Source: Paroedura picta (Eukaryota; Chordata; Lepidosauria; Squamata; Gekkonidae). From it: a stretch of 64,000 bases of DNA. The notes below the pieces were generated by a model, which was given only the letters and a program-made list of their open reading frames with translations, had not been told where the DNA came from and made no database searches. Below, piece by piece: positions 1 to 11,830 of this stretch (the first letter of the stretch is position 1; each line of letters opens with the position of its first letter). Location: contig NC_135372.1 in the NCBI RefSeq assembly GCF_049243985.1, positions 60,752,318-60,816,317 on the forward strand. Reading direction: 5' to 3'. The position numbers and the translations under genes are program-made.

Positions 1-430
1 GGTTGTTACACCAATTGGGAATAGGGACCACAATGCTACTAAATTCAGCAATCAGTTCCATGGAAAGTCCAAAACAGTAACATATAATTTCCAAAGAGGA
101 AACTTTATATTAAAAAATGAAGGGAATAGTAAAAAGAAAGCTGAATGGGAAACACAAGAGTCAAATCCTTAGAGGATGCTTGGAAATTGCACTACACCAC
201 ACTGATGGAAGCCCAGATAGAATGCTTCAATAGGAAAGGGATTGCCAAGTCCAAAAGAAGGCCTGTGTGGTTAACAACACAAGTTAAGGAAGTTATAGAA
301 AGTAAACAGACCTCTTTTTAAAAGTGGAAGGTCTGCTCCAATAATTTAACAGGAGGGACCACAGGGTCTGGCAAAAGAAATGGAAGTCAATAATTTGGCA
401 TGCAAAAAGAGATTTTGAGGAGGGGGCTTA
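1..430 (+). mobile_element. CR1 LINE fragment (endonuclease end and linker)
   Basis: This stretch matches, with many differences, the CR1 copy at 33.96-34.83 kb in this window. The shared part covers the end of the endonuclease domain (an N-x-D-H-N-A-T remnant of the S-D-H motif) and the linker before the reverse transcriptase. Reading the + strand, several in-frame stops interrupt it, so it is a dead fragment. It is cut by the window's left edge. It lies downstream of LRRC8C, in the opposite orientation to that gene. Confidence 0.75.
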
Positions 431-1915
431 CTTTCTTACCCTAGCATAAGTGATCCCAGCTGGGAACTGCCTAAGTGCACATCCAATGATGCATCTATAC
501 ACTTCAGAACGTGTATAGCCTTTCAATGTGGGATCTGCACCACAATTGCTACATGCATGGAAGTCTTCTCCAAATACAGATAATCTTGCTTGGTAACAGT
601 GACCTTATATTCCAGATAATTATTTGTAGAAACCTGACCTCCAATTTGATAATGTCATTATAATGACTAATTTTAAAAGGCTCTTGTTAAAGATTCTACT
701 ATTTTCCTCTGTAATGCTGGTGACTGTTATGCATAAAGGGTTGTTCTGTAATAGGATGCATATTTTCTTGGACTTATGCCCACCCTATAGAACTTAGAAT
801 TGTTTTTAACTTCAAGCAGGGCTTTGACACACTTTGGCAGAGAATACAATCCCCTCTCTCCAGAGAACCTTGGTAACTATATGTCTGTTAGAGAGTTTAA
901 AAGACATAATTCTCAAGACCCTCATCAAACTGCAGTTCCAGAAATCACTGGAGGAAGCCATGGTAGTTCAAAAATTGGTATTCATTTGTGGTACAGATAT
1001 GTTTTCTGAGAGCCACATAACAGGAAGACCAAGAGATCACTTCTGGGTATGCATCACGAATTGATACCAAACTTGAAAAGACTGACAGATGCACATGAGG
1101 GAGCACCAGTACATACACAGATTTTTTTTTAAATGAAAGCCATATGGATAATCTTTCATTGAAACTGTAACAAAAGCTCTGACATGTCTGGAAGTACCAG
1201 ACATAGAGGCAGTGACTCACAAACATGACATCACTAAAGCAAGCTGAATTCCAGCTGAAAGCAGGATTTTAATATCTTTTTTAAAAAATTAGCATCTTCA
1301 AGAGAACAAAGCTTCTATTGCCACCAGAGAGAATAAAGGCTCTAGGAGCACAGAAGGCTCTTTCTCAGTCCATAATCAGAAATCAGGAAGTGCCTCTTAT
1401 ATAAGACGGACTGTCTTCCTGGACTGCCAGATTTGAAGAACAGCTCATTCCGACCTAGTGAGACTACGATGACCTGAAATTCTAACAGATAAGAACAAGA
1501 CAGAGGGGCACTTATCATCTTAAAGGCCAGAATAGATGAGAATTGCTATAGCAACCATACATTCATCTACTTTGCATGTGTTACCTGTGTTATAAATCTT
1601 AAAACACATTGGCCCTATTTGAACTAGCTCACATTTCTTTCTTTTTTAAAAAAGGTAGATGGACAATTTCACTAGTACAAAATAAAATTACAGTTCTACT
1701 GTATTAGGGCAAAAAACCAACACGGAACAAACAACTTTACAACAATATAGAGAGAAATGGAAAAATTATATATAAAATATATATTCTATACACATTTCTT
1801 AGTCCAAAAGTGTCTATACAGGAAAGTTTAATTCAAAAGGAAATCCCTTCCCCCCACTAGCTCATTATGTACAAGGCATTTGGTAGAGGCATGTTTTTGT
1901 AAAACTGCAGGAAGG
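431..1915 (-). other. LRRC8C: Probable LRRC8C 3' UTR and 3' flank
   Basis: This is AT-rich sequence directly after the LRRC8C stop codon with no repeat I can name. Two ATTAAA hexamers lie on the minus strand, at 1827-1832 and 1268-1273. The second is followed about 40 bases later by a GT-rich stretch near 1220-1235, which is the usual arrangement at a cleavage site. No AATAAA was seen. Mammalian LRRC8C has a long 3' UTR, so the transcript may run further left. The exact end is not established. Confidence 0.35.
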
Positions 1916-4186
1916 TCACTCCACCTTCATCTGCTCCCGAACATCCAAAGGCAAGGTTTCAAACAAGGTGTCTTCAACCACCAGACCACTCTTTTTCAGA
2001 GGTTTGCACTCACTGAGTTCCGGTGGAAGGAATTCCAGATGGTTGCCTTTAATATCTAAGTAAGACAGAAATACCAGGTTTCCAATTTTGGGCGACAGAA
2101 TGGACAGGTTGTTTTTCCCAATCTTCAGTGTCTTGAGTTTTTTGCAAAAGTACATCTCATCTGGCACGCTCTCCACTTTGTTACAAGAGATAGAAAAATA
2201 CTGTAAACTTTGCAGGACACCTATTTCAGGGGGGATAAATCGGATGTCATTATAAGACAAGTCTAAGTATCTGATTTTGTTGCAAAGAAAGAGGTGGGAT
2301 GGGAGAACCTCTATCTTGTTATGGCTAAAATAAAGCCTCTCCAGGCTTGTAAGCTTCTTTATGTGTTCAGGAATATAGGTTATACTGTTGTGCCATAACT
2401 TGAGGACTGTAAGTTTTCTAAGGTGTTGAAAGCTAAGTATTTCCTCTATTGACTTGAGATTGTTTTCCTTTAAGTCCAATTCCTGAAGGCTGATAAGGCT
2501 GAAAATGGCATGGGGGATGCGCTCCAAGTCACAGTGCACTAATTCTAATTCAGTCAAGTTGACCATTTTCTTTAAGTTGTTGAGCATCACTAGTTTAGTG
2601 CCATCATTGTGAAGACACATTTTTAGAAGGTGACTTGAAACATCAACCACTGACTGTGGGACTTTGGATAGGTTGCTTTTAATGTACAGAACTTTAAGGC
2701 TCTTAAGTTCTCGAAAAGACTCCAAGGTGATGTTTTTAGAAATGTCATGACTCAAAGAACCAATTAAATACAGCTCTTCCAAATTTCTCAGTCCATACAT
2801 CCATGGTGGTAATTCTCTAAAGTCATCAAATTTGACATTCAGAACTTTCAGATTTTCTTTCAAAAATACTAAAGCTGCACTGTGGATCTTTGCAGAACAC
2901 TGACACAATGAGAGCTCCTGGAGATTATCCAGTTGTGCAATAGTGGCTGGTATCATGACATTGTTAATGATTTCAAGTTTCAATGATTGGAGCTCTGTAA
3001 TTTCAAAAACTGTATCTGGAAGTCCAGACAGCATAAAAAGCTGCAGCTCCAAACGGTTGTGGGCATTCATCTGCAGCCTCTGTCTTAATTTATCTGTAGT
3101 CCATTCATTATTTAGATTCAGCTGTTTCAGTTTGTTTTCACTGACCTCAGAGAGAAAGACAGCAAATCTTTTGGAATACAGAGGATCATATTGGTCTATC
3201 ATGTGCAGCATAAAAGCAAAGTCGTTTTTGACATCTGGAATATCATCAATCCCAGTCTCTTGACGGACATACTCAAAAGAATATTCTTTAAGTGAGCGGT
3301 AGAACAACCAATACAAAGTGTAAAGGCATGTGAATCCATAGATGCTCACAAAGCAGAGATAGCAGAAGGACAGTTTAGAAAACAGATGGGCCATGGTATG
3401 ATTGCATGAAAAATTCTTATATCCTGTCATGTCCTGTATGTCAACATTGCAATCCACTGTAAACTGAACTTCTGAAACAAGGGCACTGTTGTATGCGATA
3501 ATGATGAGAAATTTAATAACTTTCAGCACTGTTTGGCGAACATACATAGCATACAGCAGATCGCCTTCCTCAACATGCAGTCGGAACTTCTTCACCTTCT
3601 CAAACAATGCTTTGGCCTGTTCTCCCTCTTTTTTATCCAGGGCCCCTGGTGTTCCTTTATCCACAATGAACTTTTCAGGTATAGATCTCAAAGACTGAGT
3701 TTTGACCAAAGTCCCTTCTGTGCTAGGCTGAATAGTGTTTGACCTGCTGATATTGTTCTTCCTGTTATCCTTCTCCTCAGAGTCTTCACCAGACACCTCA
3801 GATAAAGCCCTTGTTGTCCAAGGAGAATCAAAGCACTTCCCTAGAATGGAGATAAAATGTTCAATCTTTGAGCTTGACCCAGGGAATTTGAACCAGAAGT
3901 TGCTACACAGCATGAAGATCAAAGTGTGTATAAGGACAAGGTAAGGGAAGTACTTTGCATACCAGTGGAGGGCACGTTCATAACACATTTGGTTTATGAA
4001 GCTATACTGTTGGAGGTCTAAGTCAGTCTTTAATCCCTTCATTTCAACAGTGGCAGGAGGAGTGGGTGGCTTGGGTGGAAGAGATGGGGTTGCATTGGAG
4101 ATTGAATTTGACACATTAGGAAGGTTAGAGTAGTTCTGTGAAGGCTGTACTCTTTTTGGAAGGCATATAATCTTGTCCTGCATAAC
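1916..4186 (-). CDS. LRRC8C: LRRC8C main coding exon (codons 47-802 and stop)
   Basis: LRRC8C (also known as FAD158) is a subunit of the volume-regulated anion channel, which releases chloride and organic osmolytes from swollen cells as a hexamer with LRRC8A. This exon starts after a TTTCAG acceptor (AG at 4187-4188) and encodes residues 47-802. Residues 47-124 form the first extracellular loop, with N-glycosylation sequons at N64, N70 and N77. Helix 2 is near 125-145. The cytoplasmic loop contains the conserved K-K-E-G-E-Q-A-K-A segment near 231-239. Helix 3 is near 264-284. The second outer loop has sequons at N304 and N308. Helix 4 is near 315-342. From about residue 395 to the C-terminus there are leucine-rich repeats. 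The sequence follows mammalian LRRC8C closely, ending in V-R-E-Q-M-K-V-E, and is full length (human has 803 residues). No stop or frameshift is present. The open frame extends 36 codons upstream into the intron, but that part is not coding. Confidence 0.98.
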   Translation of the reverse strand, partial: VMQDKIICLPKRVQPSQNYSNLPNVSNSISNATPSLPPKPPTPPATVEMKGLKTDLDLQQYSFINQMCYERALHWYAKYFPYLVLIHTLIFMLCSNFWFKFPGSSSKIEHFISILGKCFDSPWTTRALSEVSGEDSEEKDNRKNNISRSNTIQPSTEGTLVKTQSLRSIPEKFIVDKGTPGALDKKEGEQAKALFEKVKKFRLHVEEGDLLYAMYVRQTVLKVIKFLIIIAYNSALVSEVQFTVDCNVDIQDMTGYKNFSCNHTMAHLFSKLSFCYLCFVSIYGFTCLYTLYWLFYRSLKEYSFEYVRQETGIDDIPDVKNDFAFMLHMIDQYDPLYSKRFAVFLSEVSENKLKQLNLNNEWTTDKLRQRLQMNAHNRLELQLFMLSGLPDTVFEITELQSLKLEIINNVMIPATIAQLDNLQELSLCQCSAKIHSAALVFLKENLKVLNVKFDDFRELPPWMYGLRNLEELYLIGSLSHDISKNITLESFRELKSLKVLYIKSNLSKVPQSVVDVSSHLLKMCLHNDGTKLVMLNNLKKMVNLTELELVHCDLERIPHAIFSLISLQELDLKENNLKSIEEILSFQHLRKLTVLKLWHNSITYIPEHIKKLTSLERLYFSHNKIEVLPSHLFLCNKIRYLDLSYNDIRFIPPEIGVLQSLQYFSISCNKVESVPDEMYFCKKLKTLKIGKNNLSILSPKIGNLVFLSYLDIKGNHLEFLPPELSECKPLKKSGLVVEDTLFETLPLDVREQMKVE

Positions 4187-4699
4187 CTGAAACAAACAAA
4201 CACCCATGTTACAATACGTAGTGTGTAAACAATGGGTACCACAGAAAAAAGGATACAATGAGCCTAATTCTGGAGAAATCCCATTAGTTGTCAAAATTAA
4301 TAAATGTGCAACCTATAGTACAATTATATACAGTAGCAACCAACACGTTTCCAAAATGGCACTGAAACCAACAAAGGAATCCATAGGAATGTTAATCTTT
4401 TACTTCATTAATTAGTTTTAAAAGAAATGTATGTGTCATCTATGCTATCCCAATTCCCAGCTGCACAGAACTGATTACACCATGTTGCCAGCTGATTGTA
4501 TAGAGCAAGAGGTTAAAGTTGAACATGTACAGCATAGTTGTGCTTCCCCATATCCTATAGAAAAGAAGCAGCGGTGACCTCACTTTGTGGAAGAATAACG
4601 TCACTATGAATTCACTGGCAAATCATGATTTGGGCTTCAGATATGGGAAAACAGGAAGAGACAAAACAGTACCTTGGCTTGGTTATAGATCAAGATGGG

Positions 4700-4830
4700 T
4701 AACCACGTTAGTGTGTCTGTAGCAGTAGAAAAGAACAAGAGTTCAGTAGCACCTTCAAGACTATTTGAGGCAAGGTATGAACGTTTGTGAATCACTGCTG
4801 ACTTCTTCAGATACAGCTAGAATGTGATTC
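4700..4830. repeat. Dispersed repeat, family not assigned
   Basis: The sequence contains a degraded version of the motif 'caagagttcagtagcacctt' followed by a short segment ending in 'gacttcttcagata'. The same motif, with different flanks, recurs at 19283-19375. I remember similar text as common in reptile genomes but cannot attach a family name from sequence alone. Confidence 0.45.
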
Positions 4831-5003
4831 CATCTATCCTTATATCTTGGAGGGTGGAGTGATTTCACATGCCAAATAACAATAGTAGGTGAATGACAAT
4901 ATCAGGCATAATTGGATTTGGTAGCAGAGTGGTAGCAGGCCTGGAGAAATCTGCATTAGTAATGAGACAGGAAACCTAGGTCTCTTACATTATCAGTTGC
5001 AAT

Positions 5004-5225
5004 TAGGGTTGTGTGAAACGACGTCCAAATTGGCCGTTCCAGGCCAACGCAGCCAGTGCTGCGCCATGGGGGGGGAGACGCAGGCACCAGTGCGTAACTT
5101 GGCTCTGCGCCTGGTGTGTGCACCAAGTTACGCACCGGCGCCCACGCCTCCCCTCACCCCCACGGCGTGGCGCTGGCTGTGTAATCCTGGAACAGCTGAT
5201 TCGGACGCTGCCACACACAACCCTA
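5004..5225. mobile_element. Foldback MITE, hAT-like, with 8-bp target duplication
   Basis: The element starts TAGGGTTGTGTG and ends CACACAACCCTA, so the terminal inverted repeat is 12 bp and perfect. It is flanked on both sides by GTTGCAAT (4996-5003 and 5226-5233), an exact 8-bp duplication typical of hAT transposons. The inverted similarity continues well past the termini: each arm is about 100 bp, and the loop is only about 20 bp around 5102-5122. The whole 222-bp element could therefore fold into one long hairpin. It has no coding capacity and is much richer in G+C than its surroundings. Confidence 0.85.
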
Positions 5226-5349
5226 GTTGCAATTCAGCAGTTTCTCCTTCTAATATCCATTCAAAAGAGACAGCTTCTCACCCACAATGATAAACTACTT
5301 AACAGTAACATGGACCCTTATACCAAGGTCTGCAACAAACCAACATGCC

Positions 5350-5480
5350 AACTTTGCTGTCATATTGTTGTTGTTGTTATTGTTGTTGTTAGTTGCGAAG
5401 TTGTGTCCGACCCATGGACAATGATCCTCCAGGCCTTCCTGTCCTCCAGTGACTGCTTCAGTGACTCCATCCAGCTGTCA
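5350..5480 (-). mobile_element. BovB/RTE-like 3' end fragment
   Basis: A (TTG)n stretch near 5367-5391 is followed by 'gcgaagttgtgtccgaccca' and then 'atcctccaggccttcctgtc'. This resembles the reverse complement of the 3' end of BovB and of BovB-dependent SINEs in squamates, with the microsatellite as the tail. The (TTG)n side is therefore the element's 3' end, on the minus strand. It could be a BovB LINE end or a SINE that borrows it. Confidence 0.6.
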
Positions 5481-6399
5481 TATAGATCTTATCAACACCA
5501 TAATCAGACCCAGCAACATCATCTATCCCATCTCAGGTTCATCCTTCTGCTCCTCCTCCATTACGTGTCAAAATAAATTATTTTAGAATACTAGAATTAA
5601 ATAGAAAGGGAAATGTTTGATATTTCAATACTCATCTATAATCCTGTTGGGATAAACATGCATCTAACCTGTTATTCCTGAAAATTTGCATAGGGTAAGT
5701 ATTAAAAATGTGGGCCCTTGAGGAATAAGGATACAACATAGTTGACTAGGTACCTTCAAAAGAACACCAGCTCTACCCTTCTTCACTGTAATTCTCCCTC
5801 CCCTCTTCCAGATACCTGGCCATCTGCTCATGCTGCAAGGGGGAAAGGGGCGTGGAGAAGTTTGATATACAGTTGTAGTTACCCCACCTCCTTCAGAATG
5901 GCCACATAGGTACTTTAGCACAGATAAGACAGTCACACTGTCTTATCTGAAGTGGCAGACCCAGCATGGCTATCAGATTTATTTATTTCACTCATAATCG
6001 GTGGGTGTCTAGGAAGAAGAACAATCTTGTCACACACAAGGGCAAGAAGCTATTTCCCTTCAAAACATCACTGAGATATAGTGGGAGCAGGCTCTCCCTG
6101 TCCATGTTTAAGCTGGGCCTGTTTCATGGATAAAAATGGTTTCACGCTTAAGTACAATCTCTTGTTCATATCGTTCTTTGTTGTTTCTAAGCAGCATGCA
6201 AAGAAAACTGTCCCTGCCATATATACCATTACAGAGTGTTTGAGATTTTCAGAATATTTTCATCTCTCATGTGTCAACCAGTGAACCAAACACCCTGCAG
6301 AATTCTAGCCCCTAAATTAAATATTTAGCACCAGTGACACTTCATAAGATGTATGGATCTTAGCTACTGGCTTGTTTGGAGCAATCCCAGAGATCTCTT

Positions 6400-7740
6400 G
6401 AGCAATCCCAGATTGCTCCTGGCATTCTTGTAAGAAGCTTTGGTGCTCAATCCATGCCAGTCAGGCTTCCGTCCTGGCCATGAAGTGGAGACAGCGCTCG
6501 TCACCTTGATGGATGGTCTCTGGCACCAGCTGAATAGGGGCAGTTTGGCTATTCTTGTTGGCGTGTTTGACCACAAGTTGTTACCCCAGTGCCTGGCCAG
6601 GACCAGGACTCAGAGGACAGCCCTTCAGTGGCTGTGCCCTTTCTCTAGAATCTGATACAGAAGGTAGCAGTGGGGGAGGAGTTGTTGCATCCTTATCATG
6701 GTTTTGGAATTAACCTTTATTAACCCTTATACATGCAGTACTAGATGGTGATATAATTGCTCAGGCCGGAGCTGTCCCTCTTTTCAAATATTTCAAGAGA
6801 ATCCACTGCAGATCCTCATATCTGAAGAGTTTGCCATCTTTAACACTCGGGATGGCATTTACCCATCTAAGGCTCCAATCTCTACCTATAGCAGTGCGTA
6901 GTGGTCCGTTCTCTCATCTCTCCCTATCTGAATGCACCTGCATATGTGATAGGGAAGTGATTGAAGACCTCACGCACTGTGTAATGGACTGCCCCCTCTA
7001 TGATGAACCAAGAGGCAAGTTTATTAAAAGGTTATTCCCTACCACTTCAGGCCTCTCAAAAACTGAATATGTGATTTTTCTACTGCCTATGTTACCAATA
7101 GAGTTGCACTGTTTATTCTCGCCACTAGGAAAATCAGATCCAAATTGTGCAATTAGGATTAAAACCCAATCATTATGGTTCCTTTTTATCTGTGCTTTCT
7201 TTTATTACCATGTAGGAACTAAACTGAAACTTTGAAACTCCTCATGATCTTATCAGTTTTATGTCTTGATTTTAACTGATTTTGTATATTGTTAATTTAT
7301 TTGAAATGGCTCATGGCAATCTAATAAATTGAATCTGAATCTTTATTAACCTTTAAGGCTATTTATGGTCTGGCCCCCACTTATCTGTGAGACTGCCGAC
7401 CTGCTTATATCCCCCTGCAGGGCACTTCGCTTAGTGGGTGCAAATTTGTTGGAGACTCCTGGCCCGAGGGAGATTAGCCAGGCCTTGGCCAGGGCCAGGG
7501 CCTTTATGGTCGTGGCTCTCACCTGGTGGGATGGGCTCTTGGGAGAGCTGGGGGGCCTGGAGCTGTCACAGTTCCACAGGACCTTCAAAACGGAGCTCTC
7601 CTGCCAGTTTGTTGGTTGGGGCCAGGGCGAGTAAGATCTGGAGCCCTCCCTGAGTCAACTGACTCAGGTTGCTTCGCATTAACCCTCGAGTCGAAATTCA
7701 GACTGTTGAGTGGGAACTCAAGAATTTAGGCAGATTGTGA
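6400..7740 (+). mobile_element. L2-type LINE, internally deleted and split by another LINE
   Basis: At 6440-6655 the + strand encodes reverse transcriptase residues of the type N-P-C-Q-S-G-F-R-P-G-H. This is the same region as the copy at 49.55-49.65 kb, whose G-F-R-P-G-H-G-V-E-T matches. At 7355-7620 the frame resumes with the C-terminal part of such an ORF (R-A-L-R-L-V-G-A-N-L-L followed by A-R-A-F-M-V-V-A). The two parts are separated by an inserted LINE end (6726-7340), and the middle of the L2 ORF is missing. The element is dead. It sits in the LRRC8C intron, opposite to the gene. Confidence 0.7.
6726..7340 (+). mobile_element. 3' end of a second LINE inserted in the L2 copy
   Basis: An exact 11-base repeat, ctttattaacc, stands at 6715-6725 and again at 7341-7351, and 14 of 15 bases match if extended. 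This fits a target-site duplication. Between them, the + strand encodes an open 134-codon C-terminus (6831-7235) with a C-x-C-x(8)-H-x(4)-C zinc-knuckle-like motif (C-I-C-D-R-E-V-I-E-D...H...C), as seen near the end of several non-LTR retrotransposon proteins. It ends in an AT-rich tail with 'aataaattgaatctgaat'. I cannot assign the clade with confidence. Confidence 0.6.
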
Positions 7741-7899
7741 GTGGGTGGGCCAGAAGTAATATGCCAATGTTAGTCTCCTATTACCCTTCCTTGCATATCA
7801 AGGGAATTGCTGATAGCTACTGTGGGATGGTAGGTCAATTTCCTCCAGACCAGACTGGATTCTGAAGATTCTTAGTGGTGGTGGGGATCACTTGGGCAT

Positions 7900-8015
7900 G
7901 AAACTGGGGTCCCTGTGGGTAGGAAGGTAGTTGTGAGTTCCTGCATTGTGCAGGGGGTTGGACTAGGTGACCACGGAGGTCCCTTCCAACTCTGATTCCA
8001 GGTGGAGGGGGATAA
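7900..8015 (+). mobile_element. CR1-type 3' end fragment
   Basis: The motif 'gcagggggttggactaggtg' followed by 'ggtcccttccaactctgatt' is the characteristic 3' terminal stretch of CR1-like elements in amniotes, here on the + strand. Only the end is recognisable. Confidence 0.6.
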
Positions 8016-8019
8016 TATT

Positions 8020-8165
8020 AAAGGTGGGATAGGCTGAAGTAAATGGTTTTACTGTTTTATGGTTAACAGGATTTTATTGTGGGGTTTTATGACTGTTACC
8101 CTTCACAAGCTGCTTTGCACAGGAGTGGTGGGCTTTAAATCAAATAATAAATTTATGCCCACAGA
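8020..8165 (+). mobile_element. L2-like LINE 3' tail
   Basis: The sequence runs through a T-rich segment (ttttattgtggggtttta), a degraded 'taagccgccctgagcc'-type block, and an AATAAAT tail. It is the kind of 3' end repeated many times in this window (24.29-24.42, 37.54-37.68, 52.22-52.32 kb). It may be the tail of the L2 copy to its left. Confidence 0.45.
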
Positions 8166-10157
8166 GCAACCCTGATTCACTGACTGGAAATACAATTTTC
8201 TTTCTAACAGCAGAGCATATGCATAAAAATGCAACATAAAGGAATGCAAATAGTTGATTTTCACCTGCCATTTCCTGGAATTTCACTCATTTGTGCATTT
8301 CAGATGTACTTATTTCAGCTGATGGTATTAGAGCCCTCAAGCAGACACTTTTCAACATCACCACCACTGTAAGATGCTTAGGTAATGGATATCAAAGGTA
8401 TGATGGGATGCCTCCCCTCTGCACAATGTGTTAAGCCTTCTTAGCTACTAGGAGCACAGAACTGACAGAACGGATGGTCGGGAGGCAGGTAAGCCCAGAA
8501 AACTGGCAGGCAAGATGACCAATCAGCTCCACCTGGGGCATGGAGATTCTTCACTGAATGGTGTGCTTTTTGCTTTGTTCTGTTTTCTCCAAACACCATT
8601 TTCTATTTGTGCATGAATCATGCACTACCTGGAGTTTTCTTTAGAAAACTCTATTTGTTTTTAAACCAGAAAATTAATTGATTTTTCCTAGCATGGTGTT
8701 TTCTGGACTGATGTTTTCCATAGGCCTGGAAGGAAAGGTACTCCTTGTGTCTTGAAAACAGAAAGTGTTTTTGCTTGTGTTTTCAATTATTCAGGTGGCC
8801 GTTTTGCAGCACAACTACCACAAGTGGCAGAGGCAGTGGGAAACTGTTGCCTTCCTGAAACAGAAAGACGAGAGACAAAAGTATGCCAATTTGACATCCC
8901 CTCAAAAAGGGCTGCTAAATATTTACCAGATTGGTTCTCTGATTGCTTCAGTGTGGAATGCCTCGCGCACACATGCAGACTTCGCTACAACTTATAACTA
9001 TTAAAGCTTTTCTCCTGCTTTTAAAAAATTGCAGTCTTTGGTCAAGTCCTCAAAACGAATCTGGCATCACAAACCCGCTTCTAGCTTGACTTCTTGCATA
9101 GCTGTTCTGTTGGGATTTTTAACATACTTCAGCTGAGAAAAGGAACATTCAGCTGTGTAATTTGCAACCATGTCACCTAATATATTAATTTTTACAGACC
9201 ATTGGACATGCACAGGTCTGAACACTTGTACCTGCTACCCCCTCCTTCTTGGTGCCAGTGGTTCCAATTCTTATGAATAACCATAACAGAATAAATTATT
9301 AAGAAAAAAATATTTAGCCTTCAAGGTCAAACATCATGACATGCAATCCACTTTTATCTGAAGTTTTATAAATATTCTGTACTGCTCTTTACACTGACAG
9401 TAATCGTTTGATCTTTCGCAAATCAATAACTTCTTCCTTCAGATGCATGGTATTATATCTAGTTCACTAAACCTTACCTTGTCTACTAAAACTTAACTCG
9501 TTCATGTGAACAATCAGTAAAATAACTGATGAGTTAAATGCCAGCCAGACTCAGCTAGCTGGGCTGACACTTGATGGAAACAAAACTCTCGTGCAATGAG
9601 AAATAAATAAATGTCATATCTGATGGCATCTTGAAACCAAACTTTTAAACATTGGCCATTCATCATGCCAAAGAAAACATGTTTTTAACAATTCAGGTTG
9701 AAATCGAATATGGCAAAGGACAATTACAAAAAAAATTGACAAGTATGGCATTGAAATAGTTAAGGGCATGACAGCTTGGGAAGAAACTCTAATGCCCCCC
9801 CCCCCTGGTTCCCTAAGGTTAATCCAGGGCTGGATCTATTGTGTTAGATACATTTCTTGGAAAAATGTGTAGAAACAAGTATACTTTAGAATTCACTGAG
9901 ACCCAGTTCAGTATTTTAGAGAAATAATGCTGGTCTTACACCACCAAAATGCCCAATATATTGATTCTAAAATCAGCTGTGATTAAATGAGGCATGACTG
10001 GAAAAGTTTCAGGCCCCATCTTCTTTACCTTGCTTCTACACTTTCACCTACCCATGACTGTTCAGAGGGAAAATTTCTCCTTTAGATATGTCCAGAAATA
10101 TTACACAACGAATCCAACGCATCCCCCAGCTTTGTTAATATTGCACTGTTCATTTAC

Positions 10158-10295
10158 CTGTAATGTGCAGCCAAACACTCCAATCATCAACATGGCAACA
10201 GAGAGATAATCTGTAAACACATCCCACCATGGCTTCAGCACGCGGAAGGCTGGCTGCTGCTCTGAGAACTGCCGGAATTCAGTGACAGGAATCAT
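10158..10295 (-). CDS. LRRC8C: LRRC8C first coding exon (codons 1-46)
   Basis: This exon encodes [10 protein letters not shown] through G-V-F-G-C-T-L-Q. It is the cytoplasmic N-terminus plus the first membrane helix (about residues 24-45) of LRRC8C, nearly identical to the mammalian protein. The acceptor is CTGTCTTTCAG with AG at 10300-10301, so the exon begins at 10299 and only four untranslated bases (AACA) precede the ATG at 10293-10295. The donor is CAG|GTAAAT, phase 0, which joins precisely to V47 of the next exon. An upstream in-frame ATG at 10311-10313 lies inside the intron and is not used. The N-terminal segment lines the cytoplasmic side of the pore in known LRRC8 structures. Confidence 0.97.
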
Positions 10296-11830
10296 TGTTC
10301 TGAAAGACAGCAAGGAAGAAGGACTATTTAGCCTTTTATATCTTATTCACTATGGTTTAGCTAAAAAGAGGTTTTTCCCCTAGATGTTTTTAGCTTCTAT
10401 TCAATGAACACACAACATTGTTGGTGAATATAGCTCCCAATGTGTTTGTTTCTCTAATAGCAGAGTATGAATACTTAATTCATGGAGATACCATAGTGTG
10501 TGTGTGTGTGGGGGGGGGTCCCTTTCCTCCACCACGCCATTTTCCAGAAATGAGCAGCCTTGGAGAGCCACCATTTCAATATTTGCCTCCTTGCGGAAAA
10601 TGTGCATGTTCTGACATGGGTATCTGTACATTTCCTCAATGGGGTGAACAGCAACTCCGCATGACAGTTGATGGCCCTCATTGTCCTTAACTGGACTGGG
10701 TCCTCATCTTTAAGGGAAAAAAATGCCGGGAGTTCCGGTCATGGAACTCTTCTCCTGGTGTTAGCTTCCTTCTTCCTAATTTCCTTCCCACAGAACTGGT
10801 CATCAAAATCCAAACTCTGCTTTCACTATCCTGGGAATGGTCACACACATACATCCCAACTGGGAATACCTATCTGTCAGTTCTGAAGTACCATCTCAAG
10901 GTCAATGGATGTTATATGGGCTATGTGCCTATTGTCCAGCAACATCAAAAATCTACCATGTGTGAGGAAGTAACATACAAACCATCTGTAAGAAGCAGAA
11001 CATTACTATCAGCCCTCCCTGCCCTGCAGACACTATTGCTGATAAAATATTGTTATATTCAATAGTCCAATCAGAAGGCTAAATGAAAATAACTGCTTTG
11101 TTTTCCAATGATTGCCCTTGACTTTTGCAAAGAACACCTTCTGCACAGCAGGACTGCATTCAGTCATCAGATTATCAGCATGCTGACAACATGTCTAGCA
11201 TATTCATATTTATAATTTAAAAGTTCTTTTAAAAACTGATGATTCCACAGCTAGCAATTGAAACCCAGGCTAGAGACTGCAATTGCTTGCCAAAGACACT
11301 ACTCTAAAATACAATTTATAATTGTCATCTGCAAAAATTGGTGCTGACTGTACATGTAAGCAAAATATTCTGATCAGAAAGGTCACAATGTCATGTCCAG
11401 TTGAGTTGAAACTCCCGCAATAAACTGGAAAATCAAAAGAGACACCGAACTGTTCCAAAGCTTAATATTCCATCATTTCATACACTGGTACATCCAGAAC
11501 TACCTGGTAGCCATAGTTCTACATGAACTTCTGTCTATATGTAATTCTGTTATAATTTAAACACCTTTCTGAAGTGCACCTGCTCTTTGTAACACACTGT
11601 AGCGTGGGATGTGTGGTTGTTTGGGGGGAAGAAGGAGGATCTAGCAGACAGATGGCCCTGGACAATGCCTCATCATCTAATTCCACAGTTCCTTTTACAT
11701 TATTTAGATATGAATACCCTGCTTTTCTCGCCAAATAGACGAATACCAGAAGTTTCTTGTTTTCAAATACTAATCTTGCAACTGAAAGCCAGCAAAAAAT
11801 ATAGAACTGTAGCATATTAAGTAGTAACAT

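Larger units (their letters stand above)
4187..10157 (-). other. LRRC8C: LRRC8C intron between the two coding exons
   Basis: The intron runs from donor CAG|GTAAAT (GT at 10156-10157) to acceptor TTTCAG (AG at 4187-4188) and is phase 0. It holds a dispersed repeat (about 4.70-4.83 kb), a hairpin MITE (5004-5225), a BovB-like end (about 5.35-5.48 kb), nested LINEs (6.40-8.16 kb) and a run of 12 C near 9797. From 5.58 to 6.36 kb and from 8.17 to 10.1 kb I recognise nothing. An open frame at 8765-9004 on the + strand matches nothing I know. Confidence 0.9.

Noticed and set aside
834-1226. Short frames on both strands in the LRRC8C 3' flank
   Set aside because: Each is under 95 codons, without any recognised motif, in AT-rich sequence that is more likely untranslated.
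2943-3944. Plus-strand frames opposite the LRRC8C exon
   Set aside because: They are shadows of the strongly constrained coding strand. The same applies to those at 58082-59848 opposite LRRC8B.
4187-4294. 36-codon upstream extension of the LRRC8C main frame, with its own ATG
   Set aside because: It lies before the TTTCAG acceptor. The first coding exon at 10158-10295 supplies the true N-terminus and joins in phase, as in other vertebrates.
8765-9004. 79-codon plus-strand frame preceded by an AG, resembling an exon
   Set aside because: Three overlapping frames compete here and the peptide matches nothing I know. The splice signals are weak. Evidence is poorer than for 52711-52907.
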